NCBI RefSeq assembly: GCF_000744225.1
Contig: NZ_JQLN01000007.1
Span: 1,178,001-1,242,000, forward strand
Source of the DNA: Kitasatospora mediocidica KCTC 9733
Lineage (GTDB): Bacteria; Actinomycetota; Actinomycetes; Streptomycetales; Streptomycetaceae
Length of the DNA stretch: 64,000 bases
Reading direction: 5' to 3'
The notes under the pieces were generated by a model that was given only the letters and a program-made list of their open reading frames with translations, was not told the DNA's origin and did not search any database. Each line of letters begins with the position of its first letter. Position 1 is the first letter of the stretch. Positions 26,693 through 35,319 of the stretch are shown here, one piece after another. A program made the translations under genes and the position numbers.

Positions 26693-26711
26693 TTTCAGCA
26701 AGATGCTGAAA
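26693..26711. promoter_or_regulatory. MalR-type operator of the amylase-pullulanase gene
   Basis: TTTCAGCA-AGA-TGCTGAAA, perfect 8-base arms. It lies about 60 bases upstream of the GTG. The remaining 235 bases up to the PAP2 gene show no gene. Confidence 0.7.
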
Positions 26712-26946
26712 GGATTTCCATCGTTCGCTCCACCGCCACCCGAGCAGGGCACCCCTGTCCCCTGCCAGCCTGCTGGCGCCCCTGACCGGGGGAACCGTCA
26801 CCAGGGGGGCCGCCTCGCCGAGGACGTTGCGAACGAGTAACAATGGAACGCATGTGTGTCTCTCCGACGCGCTCTACTCGCGCGACCCGTGCCGCTTCCC
26901 CCCACGCCGGTCGGGGTAGCCAACTAGCACTGTGGGAGGACAGCCG

Positions 26947-27975
26947 GTGACGAATCCACGACCAGAGGATGATCGGACGGCCACGGAACGTCTGGCAGAC
27001 TTCTCGTTCATGGGGGAACCGACCGAGAACCATGAGCCTGGCGCCGACCGTACCGCCACGGCAACCGGAGGCGGTTCCGTCGCAGCACCTCGCCCCAGCG
27101 ACGAGGGAGCCGACGGAGCCACCGGGAGCACCGGCCTGCGGGGCGCGACCGCACTGCGCACCCGGATCGGCGCCCAGCGCCGCCGGCCGGTACGCCCGCG
27201 GCTGCTCTTCGAACTCGCCCTGATCGGCATCAGCTACTGGCTGTACTCGCTGGTCCGCAACGCGGTCCCCGAGCAGCAGTCGATCGCCGAGAAGCACGCC
27301 TCCTGGATCTGGCACCTGGAGCAGAACCTCGGCGTCGCCGTCGAGCGCTCGATCAACCACGGCGTGAACTCGGTCGGCTGGCTGATCGTGGGGATGAACT
27401 ACTACTACGCGACGCTGCACTTCATCATGACCATCGGCGTCCTGGTCTGGCTGTACCGACGCCACCCCGGCCGGTACGCGGCCAGCCGCACGGTGCTCTT
27501 CGTGACCACCGGCATCGCCCTGGTGGGCTTCTACTTCTTCCCACTGGCCCCACCGCGCCTGCTGACCAACGGCGGCTTCATCGACACCGTCGAGGTCCAC
27601 CACACCTGGGGCTCGCTGGCCTCGGGGGCCGGCGCCAGCGTGTCCAACCAGTTCGCGGCGATGCCCTCGATGCACATCGGTTGGTCGCTCTGGTGCGGCC
27701 TGACGCTCTTCTTCCTGGCCGAACGGGCCTGGGTGCGGGCGCTGGGACTGCTCTACCCGGCGGCGACCCTGATGGTGATCATCTCGACCGCCAACCACTA
27801 CTGGATGGACGCCCTGGGCGGCGCACTCTGCCTGGGCATCGGCTTCCTGGCCGCCCGGTTGATCTACGACCGCTGGGCCTTCCAGTTCCCGCAGATCCCC
27901 GCCTCCTGGCAGACCGCCACGCCCCCCGCGGTACCCGAGCAGCGGCCGAGCCCGATCGGCGCCGGCAGCCGCTGA
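26947..27975 (+). CDS. PAP2-superfamily membrane phosphatase/inositol-phospholipid synthase-like
   Basis: 342 residues from a GTG with GGGAGGA upstream. About 90 polar, Thr/Asp-rich N-terminal residues precede a block with about six helices. The PAP2 phosphatase motifs are present: MPSMHIGWS and ANHYWMDALGG with the catalytic His residues. The arrangement resembles the Aur1/inositol-phosphoryl-transferase branch found in actinobacteria. It is likely an integral membrane lipid phosphatase or phosphotransferase. It converges with glnE, only 22 bases apart. Confidence 0.83.
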   Translation: MTNPRPEDDRTATERLADFSFMGEPTENHEPGADRTATATGGGSVAAPRPSDEGADGATGSTGLRGATALRTRIGAQRRRPVRPRLLFELALIGISYWLYSLVRNAVPEQQSIAEKHASWIWHLEQNLGVAVERSINHGVNSVGWLIVGMNYYYATLHFIMTIGVLVWLYRRHPGRYAASRTVLFVTTGIALVGFYFFPLAPPRLLTNGGFIDTVEVHHTWGSLASGAGASVSNQFAAMPSMHIGWSLWCGLTLFFLAERAWVRALGLLYPAATLMVIISTANHYWMDALGGALCLGIGFLAARLIYDRWAFQFPQIPASWQTATPPAVPEQRPSPIGAGSR

Positions 27976-27997
27976 CGCCGGCGGCCCGCCCCCCGCG

Positions 27998-30900
27998 TCA
28001 CCCGTAGAAGAGCCGCTCCACCACGCTGCGCGCCCGCCGCGTGGTGCGCCGGTAGTCGTCCACCAGTTCGCCGGAGTGGCCCTCCCCGTACCCGAGGTAG
28101 CGGGCCACTCCGGCCAGCTCGCGCGCCTCGCCGGGGAAGCTGTCGCCCGGCCGCCCGCGCACCAGCATCACCGCGCTGCGCACCCGCGAGGCCAGCACCC
28201 AGGCGGCGTCCAGCACCTCGGCGTCCTCGACCGCCAGCAGCCCGGCGTCGTGTGCCGCGAGCAGCGCCCGCCTGGTCCGGGTGGTGCGCAGCCCGTGCAG
28301 CTCGTGCCCGTGCTGGAGCTGGAGCAGCTGCACCGTCCACTCGACGTCGGCCAGGCCGCCGCGGCCGATCTTGGTGTGTGTGGTCGGGTCGGCGCCGCGC
28401 GGCAGCCGCTCGCTCTCGATCCGCGCCTTGATCCGCCGGATCTCCATCAGGTCCCGCTCCGGCACGCCCTGCAGCGGGTAGCGCAGCGGATCGATCAGCG
28501 CGCGGAACCGCTCACCGAGCTCGACGTCCCCGGCGATCGGCTCGGCCCGCAGCAGCGCCTGGCTCTCCCAGACGTGCGACCAGCGCGCGTAGTACGCCGC
28601 GTACGAGCCCAGGGTGCGCACCAGCGGCCCCTGCCGGCCCTCCGGACGCAGGTCCGCGTCGACCAGCAACGGCGGCTCGGTGGACGGCGCGGCCAGCAGG
28701 GTGCGCAGCTCGTTGCAGACCGCCCGGGCGGCCCCGGCCGCGTCGTGCTCGGTGCCGGGGAGCGGTTCGTGGACGAAGAGCACGTCCGCGTCCGAGCCGT
28801 AGCCCAGTTCGTGGCCGCCGAACCGGCCCATCGCGATCACCGCGATCCTGGTCGGCAGCGGTTCGCCGTGCGCCGCCTCCCAGCCGGCCGTGCAGGCCGC
28901 CAGCGCGCCCTGCAGAGTGGCGGCGTTGAGCGCGGTGAGCGCCCCGGCGGCGGCCTCCAGGGCCTGGCCCGGATCGTCGCCGAACCGGCCGATCACATCG
29001 GCCGCGGCGGTCCGGAAGAGCTCCCGGCGGCGCACCGAACGGGCCGCCACGACGGCCGCGCCGGGCTCGGGCGCGCGGCCGACCGCGGCGAGGATCTCCT
29101 GCTCCAGCGCCGCCCGGCCGCGCGGCTCCAGGCCCTGCGGATCGCCCAGCATCGCCACCGCCTCGGGGGCGCGCAACAGCAGGTCGGGCGCGAGCCGCCC
29201 GGCCGACAGGATCCGGGCCAGCTGCTCGGCGGCGGCGCTCTCGTCGCGCAGCAGCCGCAGGTACCACGGGGTGCGGCCGAGCGCGTCGGAGACCTGCCGG
29301 AACCCCAGCAGCCCGGCGTCCGGGTCGGCGGAGTCGGCGAACCAGCCGAGCAGCACCGGCAGCAGCGTCCGCTGGATGGCGGCCTTGCGGCTGACCCCGG
29401 CGGCCAGCGCGCCCAGGTGGCGCAGCGCCGCCGACGGGTCCGCGAAGCCGAGCGCCTCCAGCCGGGCCTTGGCCGCCGCCGAGCTCATCGCCGCCGTCCC
29501 GGGGGTCAGCGCCTCCCCCGCCGAGAGCCCGGCCACCGCGTCGAGCAGCGGCCGGTAGAAGAGCTTCTCGTGCAGCCGCCGGACCTCCAGCGCGTGCCGC
29601 TTCCACTCCCGTTCCAGCGCGGCCACCGGGTCCGCCTTGGTGTCGTCGTTGATCATCGACGCCATCGAGCGGGCCAGCCGGCGCAGGTCGGCCGGGTCGG
29701 TGGGCATCAGGTGGGTGCGGCGCAGCCGGTAGAGCTGGATCCGGTGCTCCAGCGAGCGCAGGAAGCGGTAGGCGGAGTCCAGCGAGGCCGCGTCCGCCCG
29801 CCCGACGTAGCCGCCGGCCGAGAGCGCGGCGAGCGCCTCCAGGGTGTTGGCGCTGTGCAGTGCCGGATCGGTGCGGCCGTGCACCAGTTGAAGCAGCTGG
29901 ACGGAGAACTCGACGTCCCGCAGGCCGCCCGGGCCCAGCTTGAGCTGGCGGTCCAACTCGGTGGCCGGGATCGCCTCGACCACCCGGCGGCGCATCCGCT
30001 GCACGTCCGCGACGAAGTTCTCCCGCTCGGCCGCCTGCCAGACCATCGGCGCCAGCGCCTCGACGTACGCCTCACCCAGCGCCGCGTCCCCCGCGACCGG
30101 GCGGGCCTTGAGCAGCGCCTGGAACTCCCAGGTCTTGGCCCAGCGCTGGTAGTACGCCAGGTGGCTGGCCAGCGTGCGTACCAGCGGCCCGTTGCGGCCC
30201 TCGGGGCGCAGATTGGCGTCCACCGGCCAGATCGTGCCCTCCCCGGTGGTGTCCGAGCAGAGCCGCATCATCCTGGCGGCCAGCCGGGTGGCGGCCTGGA
30301 GTGCGCGGTGCTCCTCGACGCCCTCGCGGGCCTCGGCCACGAAGATCACGTCCACGTCGGAGACGTAGTTGAGCTCCCGGCCGCCGCACTTGCCCATCGC
30401 GATCACCGACAGCCGGCAGGCGTCGGCGGCCTCCGCGTCCTGTTCGGCGGCGATCGCCAGGGCGGTCCGCAGCGTGGCGGCGGCCAGGTCGGCCAGCTCG
30501 GCGGCGGCCTTGGCCAGGTCGGTGGTGGCGGTCAGGTCGCGGGCGGCGATGGTCAACAGGCAGCGGCGGTAGCCGGCCCGCAGCGCGTCGGCGGGGTCGC
30601 CCGGGTGGGCCGCGACCCGCTGGGTCAGCTCGTGGTGGAACTCGGCGGTGCCCGGGTGCATGTCGAAGACGTCGAAGGTGACCAGGGCGTGCCAGTCGCG
30701 CGGATGCACCGCCAGGTGGTCACCGAGCGCGGCGGACGCCCCCAGGACGCTCAGCAGCCGGTCGCGCAGCGGCTTGGAGGTGGTCAGCGTGTCGCGCAGG
30801 GCGTGCCGCTCGGACTCCCCCAGCGCCTCCAGCAGCCGGGCCAGGCCGAGCAGGGCGAGGTCGGGGTCGGCGGTGGCACCCAGTGCGTCGAGCAGCACCG

Positions 30901-31024
30901 CGTCGTCGGCCAGCCCGGTCAGGGCGGGAGCCGAGAGCCGCCGGACGGCCGCCTCGGGGTCCGTGAAGCCACGGCGTACCAGCCGGACCTCCGGCCTGCT
31001 GGTACGGCTGCCCGCTGCCGTCAT
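27998..31024 (-). CDS. glnE: Bifunctional glutamine synthetase adenylyltransferase/deadenylylase
   Basis: 1008 residues from the ATG at 31024 (AGGAGG seven bases upstream), the usual length. There are two nucleotidyltransferase domains. The N-terminal one has YVSDVDVIFV (deadenylylation) and the C-terminal one YGSDADVLFVHE (adenylylation), each followed by a helical region; LRPEGRNGPLVRTL and LRPEGRQGPLVRTL are paired repeats. It attaches and removes AMP on glutamine synthetase I in response to nitrogen status. The GlnA2-type synthetase gene is 3 kb away, but that protein does not seem to carry the AMP-acceptor Tyr. Confidence 0.97.
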   Translation of the reverse strand: MTAAGSRTSRPEVRLVRRGFTDPEAAVRRLSAPALTGLADDAVLLDALGATADPDLALLGLARLLEALGESERHALRDTLTTSKPLRDRLLSVLGASAALGDHLAVHPRDWHALVTFDVFDMHPGTAEFHHELTQRVAAHPGDPADALRAGYRRCLLTIAARDLTATTDLAKAAAELADLAAATLRTALAIAAEQDAEAADACRLSVIAMGKCGGRELNYVSDVDVIFVAEAREGVEEHRALQAATRLAARMMRLCSDTTGEGTIWPVDANLRPEGRNGPLVRTLASHLAYYQRWAKTWEFQALLKARPVAGDAALGEAYVEALAPMVWQAAERENFVADVQRMRRRVVEAIPATELDRQLKLGPGGLRDVEFSVQLLQLVHGRTDPALHSANTLEALAALSAGGYVGRADAASLDSAYRFLRSLEHRIQLYRLRRTHLMPTDPADLRRLARSMASMINDDTKADPVAALEREWKRHALEVRRLHEKLFYRPLLDAVAGLSAGEALTPGTAAMSSAAAKARLEALGFADPSAALRHLGALAAGVSRKAAIQRTLLPVLLGWFADSADPDAGLLGFRQVSDALGRTPWYLRLLRDESAAAEQLARILSAGRLAPDLLLRAPEAVAMLGDPQGLEPRGRAALEQEILAAVGRAPEPGAAVVAARSVRRRELFRTAAADVIGRFGDDPGQALEAAAGALTALNAATLQGALAACTAGWEAAHGEPLPTRIAVIAMGRFGGHELGYGSDADVLFVHEPLPGTEHDAAGAARAVCNELRTLLAAPSTEPPLLVDADLRPEGRQGPLVRTLGSYAAYYARWSHVWESQALLRAEPIAGDVELGERFRALIDPLRYPLQGVPERDLMEIRRIKARIESERLPRGADPTTHTKIGRGGLADVEWTVQLLQLQHGHELHGLRTTRTRRALLAAHDAGLLAVEDAEVLDAAWVLASRVRSAVMLVRGRPGDSFPGEARELAGVARYLGYGEGHSGELVDDYRRTTRRARSVVERLFYG

Positions 31025-31133
31025 CCGGCGCCTCCTCGTATCCGACTGATCATTTTTGTAGCGTAGATGTTCGTCAGGCTCATTCCCCAGCCCGAGCGAG
31101 TGACTCACCGGCCGGTCGAACCGTTAGGCCCAG

Positions 31134-32288
31134 GTGTCCTCCTCCTCGCGCGCCCGGCTGCCCTCCCTGACGGGACTGCGCTTCTGGGCGGCCCTGCTGG
31201 TGGTGCTCTATCACCTCAGCCGCCAGCTGGGCCCGTTGCCCGGGATCGGGCCGCTGGTCTGGTACGGCCGCAGCGGGGTGACCTTCTTCTTCGTGCTGTC
31301 CGGCTTCGTCCTCGCCTGGACCTACGACGCCGCCGAGGTGGGCGCGGTCCGCTTCTACCGCCGCCGGCTCGCCCGGATCTGGCCGTTGCACGCGCTGACC
31401 ACCGCCCTGTCGCTGGCGGCCTACGCGGCGATCGGCGCCACGGTGCCGGTCGGCGCCGCGCTCTGGTCGCTGCTCCTGGTGCACCCCTGGGTGCAGGACC
31501 TCGCCAAGGGCGGCAATCCGGCCTCCTGGTCGCTCGGCGACGAGGCATGGTTCTACCTGCTGCTCCCCGGCCTGCTGGCGCTGCTGCGCGGACGGGCCCG
31601 GCTCTGGCTGCCGCTGGCACTGCTCTGCGCGGCCGCCGGCCCGGCGCTCTGGTGGAGCGGTTCGCTGACCCACGACACCGCCCTGCGCTGGTGGCTGCTC
31701 GACTACCTGCCGCTCTCGCGCACGCCGCAGTTCGTGCTCGGCGTGCTGGCCGGACTCGCGGTGCGCCGCGGCCGGCTGCCCCGACTGCGGGCCCGCTGGT
31801 GGGCGGCGGCGCTGGTCGGCTGGCACCTGCTGCTGGTCCCGTGGTCGCAGGCGGCCGGCGACGACCGCTGGTACGGACCGTACTCGGCCGCCCAGCTGGG
31901 CCCCGCCGTGCTCTTCGCCGGGCTGATCACGGCGGTCGCCCAGCGCGACCTGGCCCGCGCCCCGGGCCTGCTGGGCAGCCGCTGGGCGGTCCGGCTCGGG
32001 CACTGGTCGTACGCGTGGTACCTGGTGCAGGAGATCGTGCTGCGACTCTGGCTGCACCGGTTCGGCCAACCCTCCCCCGGCCCGGCCACCGCCGCCGTCT
32101 GGCTGCTGCTGACCGCGCTCACCCTGGCCGTCGCCGCCCTGCTCCACCACACGGTGGAAGTCCCCTGCGAACGCCGGCTGCGCGGTGGACGCGCCACGCC
32201 CCCGGCCACCGGGGTACCGGCGGCGCGGGGGCGCGAGGAGCACGGGGAGGATCAGCTGGCGTCGTCGCTGTCGTCCAGGTTGAGGTAG
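31134..32288 (+). CDS. Acyltransferase 3 (OafA/YrhL-type) membrane protein
   Basis: 384 residues from a GTG. It starts LTGLRFWAALLVVLYHLSR with the conserved RxxAxxxVxxxH pattern, followed by FFVLSGFVLAWTY and about ten helices, the acyltransferase 3 fold. It moves acetyl or other acyl groups onto cell-surface sugars or small molecules. The last 37 bases overlap the end of the convergent secreted-protein gene. No cluster context gives the acceptor. Confidence 0.88.
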   Translation: MSSSSRARLPSLTGLRFWAALLVVLYHLSRQLGPLPGIGPLVWYGRSGVTFFFVLSGFVLAWTYDAAEVGAVRFYRRRLARIWPLHALTTALSLAAYAAIGATVPVGAALWSLLLVHPWVQDLAKGGNPASWSLGDEAWFYLLLPGLLALLRGRARLWLPLALLCAAAGPALWWSGSLTHDTALRWWLLDYLPLSRTPQFVLGVLAGLAVRRGRLPRLRARWWAAALVGWHLLLVPWSQAAGDDRWYGPYSAAQLGPAVLFAGLITAVAQRDLARAPGLLGSRWAVRLGHWSYAWYLVQEIVLRLWLHRFGQPSPGPATAAVWLLLTALTLAVAALLHHTVEVPCERRLRGGRATPPATGVPAARGREEHGEDQLASSLSSRLR

Positions 32289-33517
32289 GTGTAGGCGGCG
32301 CCGACCTGGTAGCCGTCCTTCGCGGTGTTGAACCGCATCCGCAGGTCGGTGTCGCCGGGCCGGATCAGCTTGGAGATGTCGAACCGGTCGGCGTCCAGTC
32401 CGAAGGTGTTGTTGTAGTTCGGGACCCGCTTGAACCTGTCGGCCGGCGAGGTCTCGGTGATGGTCGAGTTCATGATGTCGTCGGCCGGGTTCTCCGCGTC
32501 GCTGAGCTGCGTCTCGGGGCCGTTGGTGGTCTTCACCGAGAGCGAGTCCCCGGTGTAGGTCCGGTCGCCGTCGTAGGCCACGTAACCGAGCTTGGCGCCC
32601 ATCTTCGACCCGTCCGCCGGCACGTTGAAGCCGTTCAGCTTGACGTCGATCGGCGGCGAGTTGGGAAGCTCGACCTGGAAGCCGTCCCACAGGTTGATCC
32701 GCCGCAGCGGCTTGTTGCAGTTCTCGTACGCCACGACCAGCGTCCAGCTGCCCCAGCTGTGCGGCTTGACCACCGAGTCGAGGTTGGCCACCTCGTAGGT
32801 GCCGTTGCCGGCTCCCTTGACGATGTCCGTCACGTCGGCGGACGCCTGGTAGGCGGTCTCCTCGGTGGTGTTGATCTGACCGATGTTGCTCTGCCCGCCG
32901 TCGTTGGCGATGTCACGGAAGTCGCTGTCGCCCGGGGCCTTGAAGTAGACCTCGTCGACCTGGCTCAGCGGCAGCACGTCGGTACCGATACCGCGGGTGC
33001 CGCCCCAGTACAGCCGGGCGTACTTGATGTCGGACTGGTCGGCCAGCTTGAGGTCGGCCGAGCTGGACGAGTAGATCTCGTCGCCGAGCGGGCCGATGGT
33101 GCCGGGCTGCTCGATGTTGACGTACTTCATCGGGTAGTTGTTGTTGAAGATCCCCTGGCCGACGCCCCGGCGCGCGTCCTCGCAGGACGCCACCCCGGCC
33201 TTGACCGGCGGCTTGGTCTCGTCACAGGTCATCAGCGTGTTGGCGATCCGGGTGATCGAGCCGTGCATGTCGGCCTGGAACCGGGTGGTGAGCGGGATCT
33301 GGTGCTCGCTCAGCACCGGCGCGTTCGGGTCGTCACGGTGCGACGCCCCCGGGCCACCACGCTCGACGGCGCCGGCCGGTACAGCCGTGACCGGCTGGGC
33401 GCCGGCCGCCGGAACGGTGAGGAACTGGGCGGCGGCGGCGGCCGTCGCGGCGGCGGCGACTCCGCAACGACGAGCCAGCGTGCGCGCGTCTGCGGCACGC
33501 CCTGCGGTAGGGGACAT
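32252..33517 (-). CDS. Secreted protein of unknown function (DUF3344-like)
   Basis: 421 residues from the ATG at 33517, with GAGAGG upstream. There is a Sec/Tat-like signal (RRCGVAAAATAAAAAQFLTV ... AGA). The mature part is Asp/Asn-rich and beta-like, with the segment IKYARLYWGGTRGIGTD and WGSWTLVVAYENCNKPLRRI. It has paired Cys residues and no membrane helix. I recall the LYWGG pattern from DUF3344-type actinobacterial secreted proteins, but the assignment is tentative. No enzyme motif is seen. Confidence 0.6.
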   Translation of the reverse strand: MSPTAGRAADARTLARRCGVAAAATAAAAAQFLTVPAAGAQPVTAVPAGAVERGGPGASHRDDPNAPVLSEHQIPLTTRFQADMHGSITRIANTLMTCDETKPPVKAGVASCEDARRGVGQGIFNNNYPMKYVNIEQPGTIGPLGDEIYSSSSADLKLADQSDIKYARLYWGGTRGIGTDVLPLSQVDEVYFKAPGDSDFRDIANDGGQSNIGQINTTEETAYQASADVTDIVKGAGNGTYEVANLDSVVKPHSWGSWTLVVAYENCNKPLRRINLWDGFQVELPNSPPIDVKLNGFNVPADGSKMGAKLGYVAYDGDRTYTGDSLSVKTTNGPETQLSDAENPADDIMNSTITETSPADRFKRVPNYNNTFGLDADRFDISKLIRPGDTDLRMRFNTAKDGYQVGAAYTYLNLDDSDDAS

Positions 33518-33710
33518 GAGCACCTCTCGATTCGGACCCGGAACACCCCGGATCACCGGTCGCAGCGCCCCTCGTGAGGGCGCTACCCCCATCGCAGCAC
33601 GAACCCTCTGTGCCTGCCCTGTTACGTTCAGCCATTGGTGATCGGTCGGAATCCGTCACCCGGCCCCGCTCGGTCGTACGGGAACAACCCCTTCCGCGCG
33701 GGCTGCACGA

Positions 33711-33759
33711 CGAACGGGCCCGGGCCGGCGACTTCGTGTCGCCGGCCCGGGCCCGTTCG
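33711..33759 (-). terminator. Long hairpin terminator after the GlnA2-type gene
   Basis: 22-base perfect arms (33711-33732, 33738-33759) with a 5-base loop, nine bases beyond the leftward stop at 33768. Confidence 0.85.
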
Positions 33760-33767
33760 CCGAGCGG

Positions 33768-35129
33768 TTACAGCACCTGGAGGTTCTTGCGCAGCTCGAA
33801 CGGGGTGACCTCGGAGCGGTACTCCTCCCACTCCTGGCGCTTGTTGCGCAGGAAGAAGTCGAAGACGTGCTCACCGAGGGTTTCCGCGACCAGCTCGCTA
33901 CGCTGCATCAGGTCGATCGCCTCGCCGAGGTTCTGCGGCATCGGCTGGATGCCCATGGCGCGGCGTTCGGCGTCGGAGAGCGCCCAGACGTCGTCGTCGG
34001 CGCCCGGGGGGAGCTCGTAGCCCTCCTCGATGCCCTTGAGGCCGGCGGCCAGGGTGACGGCGTACGCGAGGTAGGGGTTGCAGCCGGTGTCGAGGGAGCG
34101 GACCTCGATGCGGGTGGAGCCCTGCTTGCCGGGCTTGTACATCGGGACCCGGATCAGCGCGGAGCGATTGTTGTGACCCCAGCAGATGTACGAGGGGGCC
34201 TCGCCGCCGGCGCCCGCGGTGCGCTGCGAGCCGCCCCAGATCCTCTTGTACGAATTGACCCACTGGTTGGTGACGGCGGCGGTCTCGGCGGCGTGGCGCA
34301 GCAGGCCGGCGATGAAGGAGCGGCCGACCTTGGAGAGTTGGTACTCCGCGCCGGTCTCGTGGAAGGCGTTGCGGTCACCCTCGAAGAGCGAGAGGTGGGT
34401 GTGCATGCCCGAACCGGGGTGCTGGGAGAACGGCTTCGGCATGAAGCTGGCGTGCACGCCCTGCTCCAGCGCGACCTCCTTCATGACCAGGCGGAAGGTC
34501 ATGATGTTGTCGGCCGTGGAGAGCGCGTCGGCGTAGCGCAGGTCGATCTCCTGCTGGCCGGGGGCGCCCTCGTGGTGCGAGAACTCGACCGAGATGCCCA
34601 TCGACTCCAGCATCGTGATCGCCTGGCGCCGGAAGTCGTGGCCCACCCCGCGCGGGGTGTGGTCGAAGTAGCCGGACTGGTCGGCGGGCTCGGGCGGGGT
34701 GCCGTCGTGCGGGAGGTTCTTGAGCAGGAAGAACTCGATCTCGGGGTGGGTGTAGAAGGTGAACCCGAGCGCGGAGGCCTTCTCCAAGGTGCGCTTGAGG
34801 ACGAAGCGCGGGTCGGCGTAGGAGGGGGAGCCGTCCGGCATCATGATGTCGCAGAACATCCGGGCGGTGCCGGGCGTCTCCGAGCGCCAGGGCAGTATCT
34901 GGAAGGTGGTCGGGTCCGGCTTGGCGATCATGTCGGACTCGTACACCCGGGCGAATCCCTCGATCGCCGAGCCGTCGAAGCCGATGCCCTCCTCGAAGGC
35001 CTGCTCCAACTCGGCCGGGGCGACCGCCACCGACTTGAGGAAGCCGAGCACATCGGTGAACCACAGCCGGACGAACCGGATGTCACGCTCTTCGAGCGTA
35101 CGAAGCACGAACTCCTGCTGCTTGCCCAT
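33768..35129 (-). CDS. glnA2: Glutamine synthetase-like protein, GlnA2 type (gamma-glutamylpolyamine synthetase)
   Basis: 453 residues from the ATG at 35129. Glutamine synthetase signatures are present: the catalytic domain with MHTHLSLF and SGMHTH, and the ATP region GHNNRSALIRVP. The usual Tyr adenylylation segment near the C-terminus is absent; the comparable place reads GYELPPGADDDVWAL. Length and neighbourhood (glnE, nadE) match Streptomyces coelicolor GlnA2, which has been reported to glutamylate polyamines rather than ammonia. Function here is inferred by similarity. Convergent neighbours are separated by the strong terminator. Confidence 0.85.
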   Translation of the reverse strand: MGKQQEFVLRTLEERDIRFVRLWFTDVLGFLKSVAVAPAELEQAFEEGIGFDGSAIEGFARVYESDMIAKPDPTTFQILPWRSETPGTARMFCDIMMPDGSPSYADPRFVLKRTLEKASALGFTFYTHPEIEFFLLKNLPHDGTPPEPADQSGYFDHTPRGVGHDFRRQAITMLESMGISVEFSHHEGAPGQQEIDLRYADALSTADNIMTFRLVMKEVALEQGVHASFMPKPFSQHPGSGMHTHLSLFEGDRNAFHETGAEYQLSKVGRSFIAGLLRHAAETAAVTNQWVNSYKRIWGGSQRTAGAGGEAPSYICWGHNNRSALIRVPMYKPGKQGSTRIEVRSLDTGCNPYLAYAVTLAAGLKGIEEGYELPPGADDDVWALSDAERRAMGIQPMPQNLGEAIDLMQRSELVAETLGEHVFDFFLRNKRQEWEEYRSEVTPFELRKNLQVL

Positions 35130-35307
35130 GGGGACAGTCTCACCTCTGCTCTTTACGTTCGTGTTACGCCTGGGGCGATGGCGGAGCACCACGTCGGGCG
35201 TATGCACTATTGGGCCCATCATCGCGGATACGCGGGCCCACGGGCACCCAGGGCGGATGAACAGGTGGTCCCGGCCCCCCGACCCCCCATAGCGTCAGAT
35301 CGACGAT

Positions 35308-35313
35308 TACACT
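35308..35313 (+). promoter_or_regulatory. Leaderless -10 element of nadE
   Basis: TACACT followed by six bases and the ATG at 35320, with no ribosome site. This suggests transcription starts at the start codon. Confidence 0.55.
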
Positions 35314-35319
35314 GGCGAC

